Assembly (NCBI RefSeq): GCF_000264455.2
Contig: NC_017957.2
Coordinates: 372,001 to 436,000 of the forward strand
Direction: 5' to 3'
Source: Tistrella mobilis KA081020-065
GTDB taxonomy: Bacteria; Pseudomonadota; Alphaproteobacteria; Tistrellales; Tistrellaceae
Length of the DNA stretch: 64,000 bases
Numbering within the stretch: position 1 is the stretch's first letter; every line of letters starts with the position of its first letter. The notes beneath the pieces were generated by a model. The model saw only the letters and a list, made by a program, of their open reading frames with translations. It ran no database searches and was not told where the DNA came from. The position numbers and the translations under genes were made by a program. This document shows positions 39,209 through 47,470 of this stretch, piece after piece.

Positions 39209-40182
39209 CGCCATTCGGCCCTGCCAAGGTCGGCCCGGGGCAAGATCAGAAACCTGCCACGGCACCAACATCCGCGGCAGAACGCCTCACCACCCCCGCC
39301 CTGACCGGCGGGTTCGACCTGCTCGGCCCGGTCTTCACGCGAGAGGTGATCCACCTCCGCTGTGCGGCCCCGGCCGGGCTGGAGGATGGGCCGTGGATGG
39401 GGGCGGCCGTGCGGGGCGCGCTGGGGCGGGTTCTGGAAGAGCGGGCGGCAAACGGAGGGGCGGGCGGTCGGCGGGATCCGTTCAACCGGCCCGCGGCCTT
39501 CGCGATCCTGTTCCAGACCCAGGCCATGCTCACCCGCCGGCTGGAAGTGCCCCGGCCCTGGCGGTTGCGGGTGCAGCGGCGCGGCCGCAGCCTCACCATC
39601 GAGATCGCGCTCTACGGCTTCGCCGGCTATTGGGCGCCCGCCGTCGCCGATGCCCTGGTCGAGGCGCTGGCCGCCGGCGTGTCGCTGCGCGCGCTCGGCC
39701 GGATGCGCGTGCCCTGGCCGGTCGAGGCGCTGGAGATCCGCCGGGTCACGGGCCTGCCCACAGGACCCGACACCCGACTGCCCGACACCTCGCGCGCCCT
39801 GGTGCTGGACATCGAAACCCCGCTCGCCCTCAAGGCCGGCGGCGCGCTGGCCGGCCATCTCGACAATCTGCCGATGATGCTCGCCGACCGCGCCAGCGGC
39901 CTGGCCCGCTGGCACGACATCGCCATCGCCGCCGATTTCAGCGCCCTGCGCACCGCCTCACGCAGGCTGCGCATCCAGGCCGACGGCCTGATCCCCGACC
40001 GCTGGGAACGCCGCTCCGGCCGCCTCGCCGGCCGCATCATCCCGATGGCCGGCTTCCGCGGCCGCCTGATCCTGCAGGATCTGGACCCGGCCTTCGCCCT
40101 GCCGCTCGCCATCGCCGCCGATGCCCATCTGGGACAGGGCGCGACGGCCGGCCTCGGGTGGTTCAGCGTCTCGGAAGACTGA
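39205..40182 (+). CDS. cas6: Cas6-like pre-crRNA endoribonuclease
   Basis: A 325-residue RAMP-fold protein ending in the Cas6 C-terminal signature: PMAGFRGRLILQDLDPAF followed by LGQGATAGLGWFSV, where the glycine-rich loop contacts RNA. The first 30 residues are low-complexity and may not be native, although the GTG/ATG overlap with the preceding gene supports ATG 39205. It is the last gene of the effector operon and ends 62 bp before the array. Expected job: cutting the hairpin repeats of the three arrays. Confidence 0.75.
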   Translation: MTPFGPAKVGPGQDQKPATAPTSAAERLTTPALTGGFDLLGPVFTREVIHLRCAAPAGLEDGPWMGAAVRGALGRVLEERAANGGAGGRRDPFNRPAAFAILFQTQAMLTRRLEVPRPWRLRVQRRGRSLTIEIALYGFAGYWAPAVADALVEALAAGVSLRALGRMRVPWPVEALEIRRVTGLPTGPDTRLPDTSRALVLDIETPLALKAGGALAGHLDNLPMMLADRASGLARWHDIAIAADFSALRTASRRLRIQADGLIPDRWERRSGRLAGRIIPMAGFRGRLILQDLDPAFALPLAIAADAHLGQGATAGLGWFSVSED

Positions 40183-40243
40183 CGGCAGAAGACCGGGCTG
40201 CCGCCCGGACCCGCCCGGAGGCGCGGCCTCCGGACCTCGGGCG

Positions 40244-40551
40244 TGGATGGGGAGCGGAGCCATTGGTCATGGCTTCAAACTCAAGCGCAGGTACGAAGCA
40301 AACCTGCCAAAGGTTTCCATGACCGGAGCCATTGGTCATGGCTTCAAACCGAGATCCACCTCGACGTCGAGTCCACCTGTTTCCATGACCGGAGCCATTG
40401 GTCATGGCTTCAAACACCATCATCCAAACTCCGTGGGGGAGATATGGTTTCCATGACCGGAGCCATTGGTCATGGCTTCAAACTGCGCCATTACGCGACG
40501 GAGCTTCTGGTCGAGTTTCCATGACCGGAGCCATTGGTCATGGCTTCAAAC
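40244..40551 (-). CRISPR. CRISPR array 1, 5 repeats of 37 bp
   Basis: Repeats lie at 40244-40280 (first 12 bases degenerate), 40313-40349, 40379-40415, 40447-40483 and 40515-40551. Spacers are 32, 29, 31 and 31 bp. The leader is on the right and the degenerate repeat is farthest from it, so crRNA is transcribed leftward. In that sense the repeat starts GTTTGAAGCCATGACC and ends GGTCATGGAAAC, forming an 8-bp stem (positions 9-16 with 26-33). The loop reads AATGGCTCC, while arrays 2 and 3 read AATCGCTCC. Confidence 0.97.
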
Positions 40552-40697
40552 TCCCCTCCTTCCAACCCATTGTCAACTGGCCTCTGAAGATCCCATTTTC
40601 CGTCGGCATCCTTGATGCTTCATACGATAGCATGATGTCCTCCGGTGATTTTGATATTTTATATTATATTTCAATAAGATAATAATATCCACTGGGT
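40552..40697 (-). promoter_or_regulatory. Conserved CRISPR leader 1
   Basis: On the plus strand: a TCCCCTCCTTCCA...TTGTCAA block at 40552-40576, TTTCCGTCGG at 40597-40606 and CCACTGGGT at 40689-40697. The same blocks flank the other two arrays at offsets 0, 45 and 135-137. The middle is AT-rich, suitable for a leftward promoter. The distal part overlaps the last codons of the unknown-protein gene whose stop is at 40664-40666. Confidence 0.8.
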
Positions 40698-43600
40698 ATC
40701 CGGCCCTCAGAGGGGGGCTTCTGGGCCGCAGGGGGCGTATAGGTGCAGAAGCCTGTGGCCAGAGAGACCAGCACGACCAGGACATGCCCCAGGCCGATAT
40801 TGCGCAGGGCCGCCCGGTCGGGGTCGCGGCCGGGGTGGACATAGGTGGTGTAGCAGGCAATGCGCCTGTGCAGCCAGCGGCGCAGCCCGCCCTCCGGCAG
40901 ACGGCGGCAGGCGGCGTCGAGGTACCGCGCCAGCCGGTTCGGTCTGGCGGCGGACGGGGGCTCGGCCGGGTGGGGGCGGCCGAACAGCTCTCGCCGGTAC
41001 AACAGCGCCGAGACGCCGCAGCCGATGATATAGGCCACGGCCCAGACCGGCAGATGAGCGATGGCCGAAGCCCCGGACAGCAGATCCCAGATCGGCGCCT
41101 CGCCCTTGGCGTCGCTGCCGGCGACGAATTCCTTCAGCCCCAGCAGGCCGATCGCGATCACCACCGGCAGGCCCAGGCCGAACAGCACCGCCTGAACCCG
41201 GGCGCCGCGGCGTTCGATCATTGCGGCGGCTTCTTCGGTCAGGCTGGCGAGCCAGCTTTCGGTGCGGGTGATCTTGTCGTCGATCAGCCGGTATTCGGCA
41301 TCGAGCCGCGCCTGACGGCGCATCAGCTCGAACAGCTCCCGCCCCTGGACCTGGGTGGTGACATCGCCATACCACAACCCATCATTGAAGCGGATCAGCC
41401 GCCGGCGCAGATCCCGGAACTGCGCGCGCTGATCGTTGACCGGGTCGGCATCGCCTTCCACCAATTGTGGCAGGCGGCGGACCACGTCGGCGGTGAACTG
41501 CGTCAGCACACCGGCCTGGATCTGGGTGATCAGGAACAGCCGGCGATACATGGTCGGCATCTGCACCGCATGGATCACATTGCGCGCGAACCAGCCACTG
41601 CCCCACATCACGAAGGAATGGCTGGTGGCGGCAAACCACGAGCCATCGGCATCGAAGCGACCATAGGCGGCGGCGGCAATCTCGGCGCGGGTGGCCCCGG
41701 GGTCATAGGCGGGGCCGCTGCCATAGGGATCGACGGTGGCGAGCCGGCCGCGCAGCCAGAGCCGGCGCTCGACCGCCTCGGCCTGATCGGGCACCTGCCC
41801 GAGCGTCACCAGGGAGTGGACGACATGGGCGCGATCATCGGTCAGCAGCCGCGGTGCCAGCCTTGCCCGGTCCCAGCCCAGCGCCGCGAAGGCGATGTCG
41901 ATCAGCGCGCCGAACCAGCCGGTCAGCCGCTGATCATCCGGCGTCACGGCATGGCCGCGGATCATATGCCCCAGCATCCCGGACGGGCCATGAAGGCTGA
42001 TCGCGACATGGCCGCCGGTCGGCTTCTCGGGCAGCCCGGCCTCTGCGAAGCCTGAATGGGTGAAGCGGCCAAGGGCCGCCCAGTCCAGCGCATCGGCGAC
42101 GGTGAAAACCGGCCCGGCGGGTGGGGTCAGAAGCGCCCGCCAGCCCTGGGGGACATCCTCGTTCGCGGCCTTCCAGGGCTGCATCTGCGCGGCCAGGCTC
42201 AGATGTTCCTCGCCCGAGGGGCCGGGGTTCAGCCGGTCGCCCAGAATGACCTCCAGGATCAGCACCGAGCGGAAGGCCAGATGCAGGCGCAAGCCCACCA
42301 CCGGCGCGCAGCGGGCCGAGGCGCGGCTGTTGTGGACATAGCGGAGCGACAGCGGACCTGTCGGCTGCCCGTTGAGCCGGCCGCCCGCGCCGACATCGAT
42401 CATCAGGCTGATCAGGGCATGACCATGGGTCAGCGCGTCGGCAAGCGCCGTGCAGCCGTCGGCCGGCCCGGTCTGACCGGCGGAAACGGCGGGGGCGAAG
42501 ATGTCGCGCACCTGATCGGCCAGATAGATCCGTTCCTCGTCGGTGGCCTGCAGAAGGTGAACCGGGCGGTTCGGGTCGCGGGTCGCGGCACAGAGCGCCT
42601 GGATGTCGTCTGCCGTCAGCTCCTGCTTCAGGCCCAGGATCTGGCTGAAGGACAGCCGCCAGCCCGCCACCGGCCGGTTGCCGTTCAGCAGATTGGCCAG
42701 GATCCTGTCGGCAAGGGCATCCAGCGCCGCCGCATCGGTGCCGGTGCGGTCTTCGGCGCCGAAGAACAGGCACTCGCCGCCGCCGCCGTAATAATGGAGC
42801 CGACCGGTCCCCCAGGCCGCCCGCAGATCGGGCCGGAACCAGTCGCGCATCAGCCCGGCATTGCGGCGGGCGCCGTAATGTTCCAGGGCGACGGTCCGGG
42901 GCGCCGGCGCCTCGTCCGCGGCCTCCCCGGTTTCGGGCCGCCGGGTGACCAGGATCAGCAGATCGGTCTCGGCATCGGGCCGTCCGCCGCCGGTCTGCCA
43001 CATCCTGAGCAGGATCGCCTCGGCGGCGATGTCGCGATCGGTCTCGGGCACCTCGGCCAGAATCAGCCGTTCCCCGCCTGAGGCCCGGTCGGCGCCCGGG
43101 GTAAATGCCCGCAGCCGGAGCGGTTCCCGCGCGACATCGTCCACCCGGCCCAGCCAGGCGTTGACTTCCGTCGCTGGTGCGCGACAGATCCGGGACAGGA
43201 TCGCCCCGGCATCGACGGGGGCCATGCCATGGCTTTCATGGTGGTCGCGCATCTCCTGGGCGATCACCGCATCCCAGGCGCGGATCCGGAGCATGATCCG
43301 GATCAGCACCTCTCCCGCCAGCACCTCGGGGAGATGCGTCTCGCCCGCTCTCTCCTGCGCCTCGCCATGCGTCGGTGGGGCTGTGGCATCCGGGCATGGC
43401 AGGTTCCAGGCCTCGGCAGGCAGGCGGCGGCTGACCGTGCCCCAGTCGACCTGGTCGCAGGGGCTGATGTCGACACCGACGAGCTGCGAGAGCGCTTTGC
43501 AGGCGGCGGCCGATGCAGCGGCCTTGCGGCAGACCATCGCCTCCAGCGCGCCGATCAGCCCGGCCATGCCGCCCAGATCATTGGCGATGATCAGCCGGTC

Positions 43601-44011
43601 CAGCACGGGGATCTGATCCCGGTCATGGCCGCCGAATTGTTCCAGAAGCGACACCGGCCGTTGCGGCGCAGCGGCAAACCCCGCCGCCGCAGCGCCGGTG
43701 CCCGGGCCGTCATCCACCACCACATGGCCCGGATGGCAGCGCAGCCTGACCCCGGTTGCCGCAATCACCGCGGCGGCGTCGGCATCGGCGATCCCCGCCA
43801 GCACCACCTCGCGCAGGCGCGGCGTGGCGACTGTCTCGGACGCCGCCAGCCGGGTCATCACCCGGTCCAGCAGATCGGCCGGCATCCCACCCGTCTGCCG
43901 CCAGGACCCCGCGACCGCGAGCGTTTCAGTCCCGCGCCCGCTCTCTGCCGCCAGGACCTCCGCCACCCGGGCGGTCACCAGATCCCGCACCACCACCACG
44001 ACCAGCCGCAT
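40664..44011 (-). CDS. Large membrane-anchored protein of unknown function between two CRISPR arrays
   Basis: A 1115-residue protein with no family I can name. It opens with a Rossmann-like strand-helix, MRLVVVVVRDLVTARVAEVLA, and continues with a long soluble region of mixed alpha/beta and helical segments. Near 850-935 comes SFVMWGSGWFARNVIHAVQM then TMYRRLFLITQIQAGVLTQF. A long charged helix (ELFELMRRQARLDAEYRLID) leads into three hydrophobic segments at about 939-963, 988-1010 and 1073-1093. A stalk helix feeding C-terminal membrane helices recalls CorA-type effectors of some type III systems, but no GMN motif is present. ATG 44011 is preferred to TTG 44032. It is co-directional with both arrays. 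A candidate type III ancillary effector. Confidence 0.85.
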   Translation of the reverse strand: MRLVVVVVRDLVTARVAEVLAAESGRGTETLAVAGSWRQTGGMPADLLDRVMTRLAASETVATPRLREVVLAGIADADAAAVIAATGVRLRCHPGHVVVDDGPGTGAAAAGFAAAPQRPVSLLEQFGGHDRDQIPVLDRLIIANDLGGMAGLIGALEAMVCRKAAASAAACKALSQLVGVDISPCDQVDWGTVSRRLPAEAWNLPCPDATAPPTHGEAQERAGETHLPEVLAGEVLIRIMLRIRAWDAVIAQEMRDHHESHGMAPVDAGAILSRICRAPATEVNAWLGRVDDVAREPLRLRAFTPGADRASGGERLILAEVPETDRDIAAEAILLRMWQTGGGRPDAETDLLILVTRRPETGEAADEAPAPRTVALEHYGARRNAGLMRDWFRPDLRAAWGTGRLHYYGGGGECLFFGAEDRTGTDAAALDALADRILANLLNGNRPVAGWRLSFSQILGLKQELTADDIQALCAATRDPNRPVHLLQATDEERIYLADQVRDIFAPAVSAGQTGPADGCTALADALTHGHALISLMIDVGAGGRLNGQPTGPLSLRYVHNSRASARCAPVVGLRLHLAFRSVLILEVILGDRLNPGPSGEEHLSLAAQMQPWKAANEDVPQGWRALLTPPAGPVFTVADALDWAALGRFTHSGFAEAGLPEKPTGGHVAISLHGPSGMLGHMIRGHAVTPDDQRLTGWFGALIDIAFAALGWDRARLAPRLLTDDRAHVVHSLVTLGQVPDQAEAVERRLWLRGRLATVDPYGSGPAYDPGATRAEIAAAAYGRFDADGSWFAATSHSFVMWGSGWFARNVIHAVQMPTMYRRLFLITQIQAGVLTQFTADVVRRLPQLVEGDADPVNDQRAQFRDLRRRLIRFNDGLWYGDVTTQVQGRELFELMRRQARLDAEYRLIDDKITRTESWLASLTEEAAAMIERRGARVQAVLFGLGLPVVIAIGLLGLKEFVAGSDAKGEAPIWDLLSGASAIAHLPVWAVAYIIGCGVSALLYRRELFGRPHPAEPPSAARPNRLARYLDAACRRLPEGGLRRWLHRRIACYTTYVHPGRDPDRAALRNIGLGHVLVVLVSLATGFCTYTPPAAQKPPSEGRIPSGYYYLIEI

Positions 44012-44139
44012 GGCGCCCCCCACTCCGATCAACCCTGGGACGAGGCTATCATCCGGACGGGTGAGCGGGAAGAGTGAAGGGTCACAGGATCGGAGGGGGA
44101 GAGGATCGCTTTTGAAAAGGAAGAGGGTAAGACACAGGA

Positions 44140-44721
44140 AGACTCATGACCGGAGCGATTGGTCATGGCTTCAAACGTGTTATTGCCGCGGCGGGGCGGG
44201 AAATAGTTTCCTTGACCGGAGCGATTGGTCATGGCTTCAAACCTGTTCATCGATGCCTTCAAGCTGGGCATCATGTTTCCATGACCGGAGCGATTGGTCA
44301 TGGCTTCAAACGCGTCGACTCCTACAACAAGGAGCACGGCCTGGAGTTTCCATGACCGGAGCGATTGGTCATGGCTTCAAACCACTCAATCGCCAAAACC
44401 TATCCTCTCGAGTTTCCATGACCGGAGCGATTGGTCATGGCTTCAAACACGGGCCGTTCCCGTTCCTCGACGTCGCCAGGTTTCCATGACCGGAGCGATT
44501 GGTCATGGCTTCAAACCATGACCATGACCGTTTCCGATCTCGTTCTGGTTTCCATGACCGGAGCGATTGGTCATGGCTTCAAACGAGACTTCGCATGCGG
44601 TCCTCGTTTTTCGCCGTTTCCATGACCGGAGCGATTGGTCATGGCTTCAAACTATACACTGTATAAGGAGGCGAAGCAGCGGAGGTTTCCATGACCGGAG
44701 CGATTGGTCATGGCTTCAAAC
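44140..44721 (-). CRISPR. CRISPR array 2, 9 repeats of 37 bp
   Basis: Repeats start at 44140 (degenerate at its left end), 44206 (one substitution), 44275, 44346, 44412, 44480, 44548, 44616 and 44685. The eight spacers are 29, 32, 34, 29, 31, 31, 31 and 32 bp. The leader is on the right next to RT-cas1, so crRNA is transcribed leftward and ends in ATGGAAAC before each spacer. Repeats are identical except at the distal end, indicating an active array. Several spacers read as protein-like frames on the plus strand, for example MTMTVSDLVL and LFIDAFKLGI. Confidence 0.98.
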
Positions 44722-44865
44722 TCCCCCTCTTCCAGGCCATTGTCAAGATATCCTGTTTTGGTCCATTTTCCGTCGGGATCGGGATCATTTCATACACAGG
44801 TATTCGTCCCTTGAAGACATCCAGGTTTCTGCAATAATATCAGACAATTATGAATTCCACTGGGT
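44722..44865 (-). promoter_or_regulatory. Conserved CRISPR leader 2 and RT-cas1 upstream region
   Basis: Blocks are TCCCCCTCTTCCA...TTGTCAA at 44722-44746, TTTCCGTCGG at 44767-44776 and CCACTGGGT at 44857-44865, the last only 9 bp before the RT-cas1 ATG. The AT-rich interval must carry the leftward array promoter and probably a rightward promoter for RT-cas1 and cas2. Confidence 0.8.
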
Positions 44866-44874
44866 CTTTCCGCC

Positions 44875-46866
44875 ATGTTCGACCGTCTGCTTGCTCCCGA
44901 TCGGCTCTGGGAAGCCTGGTTCAAGGTGTTGCGCAACCGTGGCGGTCCCGGTGGCGATGGTGAAAGTCTGGATGCCTTCCATATCGGTGTCGAGCCCCGG
45001 CTTGCCCGGCTGGCGGCCGATGTGCGGGGCGGAACCTACCGGCCAGGGCCCTATCGTCTGCTCGATGTTCCGAAGGATGATGGCGGCACCCGCCGGCTGG
45101 CCATTCCCTGTGTCGCGGATCGGGTTCTGATGACATCCGCGGCCCTGGTCATGGGGCCGATGCTTGATGCGACCTTCGAACCCTCAAGCCATGGCTATCG
45201 GCCGGGCCGTGGGGTTCGCACCGCCATTGCCCGGGTCGAGAGCCTGCGGGATCAGGGTTTCCACTGGGTGCTGGATGCCGATATCACCAGATTTTTCGAT
45301 CGCGTGCCCCATGACCGCCTGCTCGATCGCTTGCAACAGGCCACCGGGGATGCTCGTCTGGTCGATCTCGTCGGCCTCTGGCTGGATGGCTATGATCGGG
45401 AAGGCGAAGCCGGACGGGGGGACGGTCTCGGGCTGCCGCAGGGCTCTCCCGTCTCGCCACTTCTGGCCAATCTCTATCTGGATACGGTCGATGAACGCAT
45501 CGCGGCCGCCGGGCTTCATCTGGTGCGGTTTGCCGATGATTTCGTGATCCTGGCGGCAGACGAGGCGGCGGCGGAAGGCGCGCGCGCCCATGTCGCCGCC
45601 CTGCTTGCCGATCACGGCCTGCATCTTCATCCGGACAAGACCAGGGTGGTCAGTTTCGATCAGGGGTTCGCCTTTCTGGGCAAGCTCTTCGTCCGCTCCC
45701 TGGTGCTGCCCCGGCCCGATGACGATCCAACGCCGGAGGCGGCCATGCCTCCGGCGACGGCATCCCCGGTGCCTGACCCGATCGCGATGACGCCAGGCGA
45801 TCCCGAAGCTTCGCCGATCCTGCGGCCACTCTATGTCGTCGAACCCGGGCGCCGGCTCAGCGTCCGCAATCAGGCCTTCACGGTGGAAGAGATCGAGACG
45901 GGGCGGGAGCTGATCGCGCTTCCGGCGGCACGTGTCGGTCGCATCGAACTCGGTCATCGGGTCGCCGCCGATGCCCGGTCCCTGCGCCATGCGGCGGCCG
46001 CCCGTATTCCCGTCGCCCTGCTCGACGGCCTGGGCGGGGTCGAAGCCTGGCTGGAGCCAGATGGCGGTGCCCGGGGGCAGCGCCATCTTGCCCAGGCGCG
46101 TCATATCCTGAACCCCGACAGCCGGCTCACCCTGGCCCGGCTGCTGGTGGATGCCCGGCTTCAGACCACCCAGGCCCTGCTCAAGCGTCTGAACCGACGC
46201 AAGCGTCTGGCAACGGTCGATGCGGCTGCCGATCGGCTGAAGCGGATCCGGCGGAAACTGCCGCTGGCCGCCGATATCCCGCAGCTGATGGGACATGAGG
46301 GCGAGGCCGCCGCGATCTACTGGCCGGCCCTTGGAGCCCTGATCGACCATGGCTGGGTCTTCCGTCGCAGATTGCGGCGCAACGCGGCTGACCCGGTGAA
46401 CCTGATCCTGGACTGGCTGGCATCATTGCTGGCCCGCGAGATTAAGGCCCTTGCCACCCGCCACGCTCTGGATCCGGGTCTCGGTGTGCTTCACGAGGTG
46501 CGCGACGGCCATGATGCGCTGGTCTCGGACCTGATCGAAATCTTCCGGGCGCCACTCGCTGAAGCCTGCACGGTCTATCTGTTCAACAACCGGATCCTGG
46601 GGCCCGATGACATCATCCGCTATCCGCCGCCGCCGGATGCCCCCGATCAGGCGGGTGTCCCTGGCCAGCCGGATGGCGGCTGGCGGGTGCTGCCGGAAGC
46701 GGGGCGGCGGGTGATCCGCACCTGGGAAGGCTGGCTCGACCGGCCGGTGACCGGCCCGGATGGGCGGCGGCGGGCCTGGCGCGGCCTGATCGACACCCAG
46801 CTTGCCGCCTGGTGCCGGCATATCGAGGACGACGCACCCTTCGTCCCCTATCACCTGGACTACTGA
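44875..46866 (+). CDS. cas1: Reverse transcriptase-Cas1 fusion
   Basis: A 663-residue fusion. Residues 1-275 are a group II intron-like reverse transcriptase: HGYRPGRG (106-113), VLDADITRFFD (132-142), GLPQGSPVSPLLANLYLD (186-203), and the catalytic RFADDFVIL (218-226, FADD in place of YADD). A 40-residue Pro-rich linker follows. Residues 316-663 are Cas1, with LMGHEGEAA (Glu475), GVLHEVRDGHDALVSDLIEIFR (His540, Asp552). No Cas6 domain is fused. Such proteins can integrate spacers from RNA by copying them to DNA. All catalytic motifs are intact. It is transcribed away from leader 2 and is followed by cas2. Confidence 0.95.
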   Translation: MFDRLLAPDRLWEAWFKVLRNRGGPGGDGESLDAFHIGVEPRLARLAADVRGGTYRPGPYRLLDVPKDDGGTRRLAIPCVADRVLMTSAALVMGPMLDATFEPSSHGYRPGRGVRTAIARVESLRDQGFHWVLDADITRFFDRVPHDRLLDRLQQATGDARLVDLVGLWLDGYDREGEAGRGDGLGLPQGSPVSPLLANLYLDTVDERIAAAGLHLVRFADDFVILAADEAAAEGARAHVAALLADHGLHLHPDKTRVVSFDQGFAFLGKLFVRSLVLPRPDDDPTPEAAMPPATASPVPDPIAMTPGDPEASPILRPLYVVEPGRRLSVRNQAFTVEEIETGRELIALPAARVGRIELGHRVAADARSLRHAAAARIPVALLDGLGGVEAWLEPDGGARGQRHLAQARHILNPDSRLTLARLLVDARLQTTQALLKRLNRRKRLATVDAAADRLKRIRRKLPLAADIPQLMGHEGEAAAIYWPALGALIDHGWVFRRRLRRNAADPVNLILDWLASLLAREIKALATRHALDPGLGVLHEVRDGHDALVSDLIEIFRAPLAEACTVYLFNNRILGPDDIIRYPPPPDAPDQAGVPGQPDGGWRVLPEAGRRVIRTWEGWLDRPVTGPDGRRRAWRGLIDTQLAAWCRHIEDDAPFVPYHLDY

Positions 46867-47184
46867 ATGCCCGCCTGCCAGCAGAAAGCCGCCCTCATGT
46901 CCGAGACCCGCTTCGTGATGGTCTATGCCTATGACATCGTCGCCGACCGTGACCGCGACCGGATCGCCGGCCTCCTGGAAGATGTGGCCGTGCGCGTGCA
47001 GCGCAGCGTGTTTGAAATTCGCCAGACCCGGGAGGAGGCCGACCGGCTCATCGCCCGCCTGACCCCGTATCTTGCCCCCGGTGACAAGCTCAGGGTCTAT
47101 GCCCTCGGGGCCACCGGTCTTGATCACAGCCGTGTTTTCGGCGGGCCGCCGCTTCCGGAACCCGCGGATTACTGGTTGCTGTAA
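46867..47184 (+). CDS. cas2: Cas2
   Basis: A 105-residue Cas2 from the first ATG, whose A is adjacent to the RT-cas1 stop. MSETRFVMVYAYDI at 46897 is an equally good start and gives a typical 95 residues. VYAYDIVADRDRDRIAGLL carries the ferredoxin-fold strand with the conserved Asp, followed by VQRSVFEIRQTREEADRLI and GDKLRVYALG. It is the structural partner of RT-Cas1 in the integrase complex. Confidence 0.92.
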   Translation: MPACQQKAALMSETRFVMVYAYDIVADRDRDRIAGLLEDVAVRVQRSVFEIRQTREEADRLIARLTPYLAPGDKLRVYALGATGLDHSRVFGGPPLPEPADYWLL

Positions 47185-47470
47185 ACCTCACCCGATGCGA
47201 CGCCGGAAAGCGTGGGAACCCAGGTTCCCCGCGGCGCAAGGGGCAAGCGCCAGCGGCGGTGCCGCCGTCGTCGATCGCGGGGTCTCCCCAGCCTTCGGCG
47301 GCAGGCCGCCTGCAGGCCGGCGCGCAGCGCCGCCCCGGGCTCGGGCCCGGGGTGGGTGATCCCCCTCCCCGCGATCGACCCCTCTGAGCTGCGCCGCTTC
47401 CCCTCCTTCGTTCGCCCCTTGGGCGTTGTCGGTCGATGAAATCGACCGACACATCAAGACGGAGGAGACC
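47185..47470. other. GC-rich intergenic region with long inverted repeat
   Basis: GTCGATCGCGGGG (47270-47282) and CCCCGCGATCGAC (47367-47379) are perfect 13-bp inverted arms around an 84-bp centre full of GC-rich palindromes such as CGGGCTCGGGCCCGGGG. The end, GGAGGAGACC, is a ribosome binding site for the antirestriction gene at 47471. This kind of spacer may form a strong cruciform. No gene is seen. Confidence 0.55.

Noticed and set aside
40664-44011. Assigning the large membrane protein to CorA or to a CARF effector
   Set aside because: The stalk-plus-membrane layout is only roughly similar. No GMN motif and no clear CARF signature can be seen, so it is left unnamed.
44146-44625. Repeated short peptides such as MTGAIGHGFK read through the CRISPR arrays
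   Set aside because: They are translations of the 37-bp repeats. No coding signal exists beyond the arrays.
44875-46866. RT-Cas1 as part of a mobile group II intron
   Set aside because: No maturase or HNH domain and no intron RNA boundaries are seen. The C-terminal half is clearly Cas1 with its catalytic Glu, His and Asp.
47185-47470. Plasmid replication origin in the GC-rich inverted-repeat spacer
   Set aside because: There are no iterons, no DnaA-box cluster and no Rep gene nearby. The structure can be a plain cruciform.
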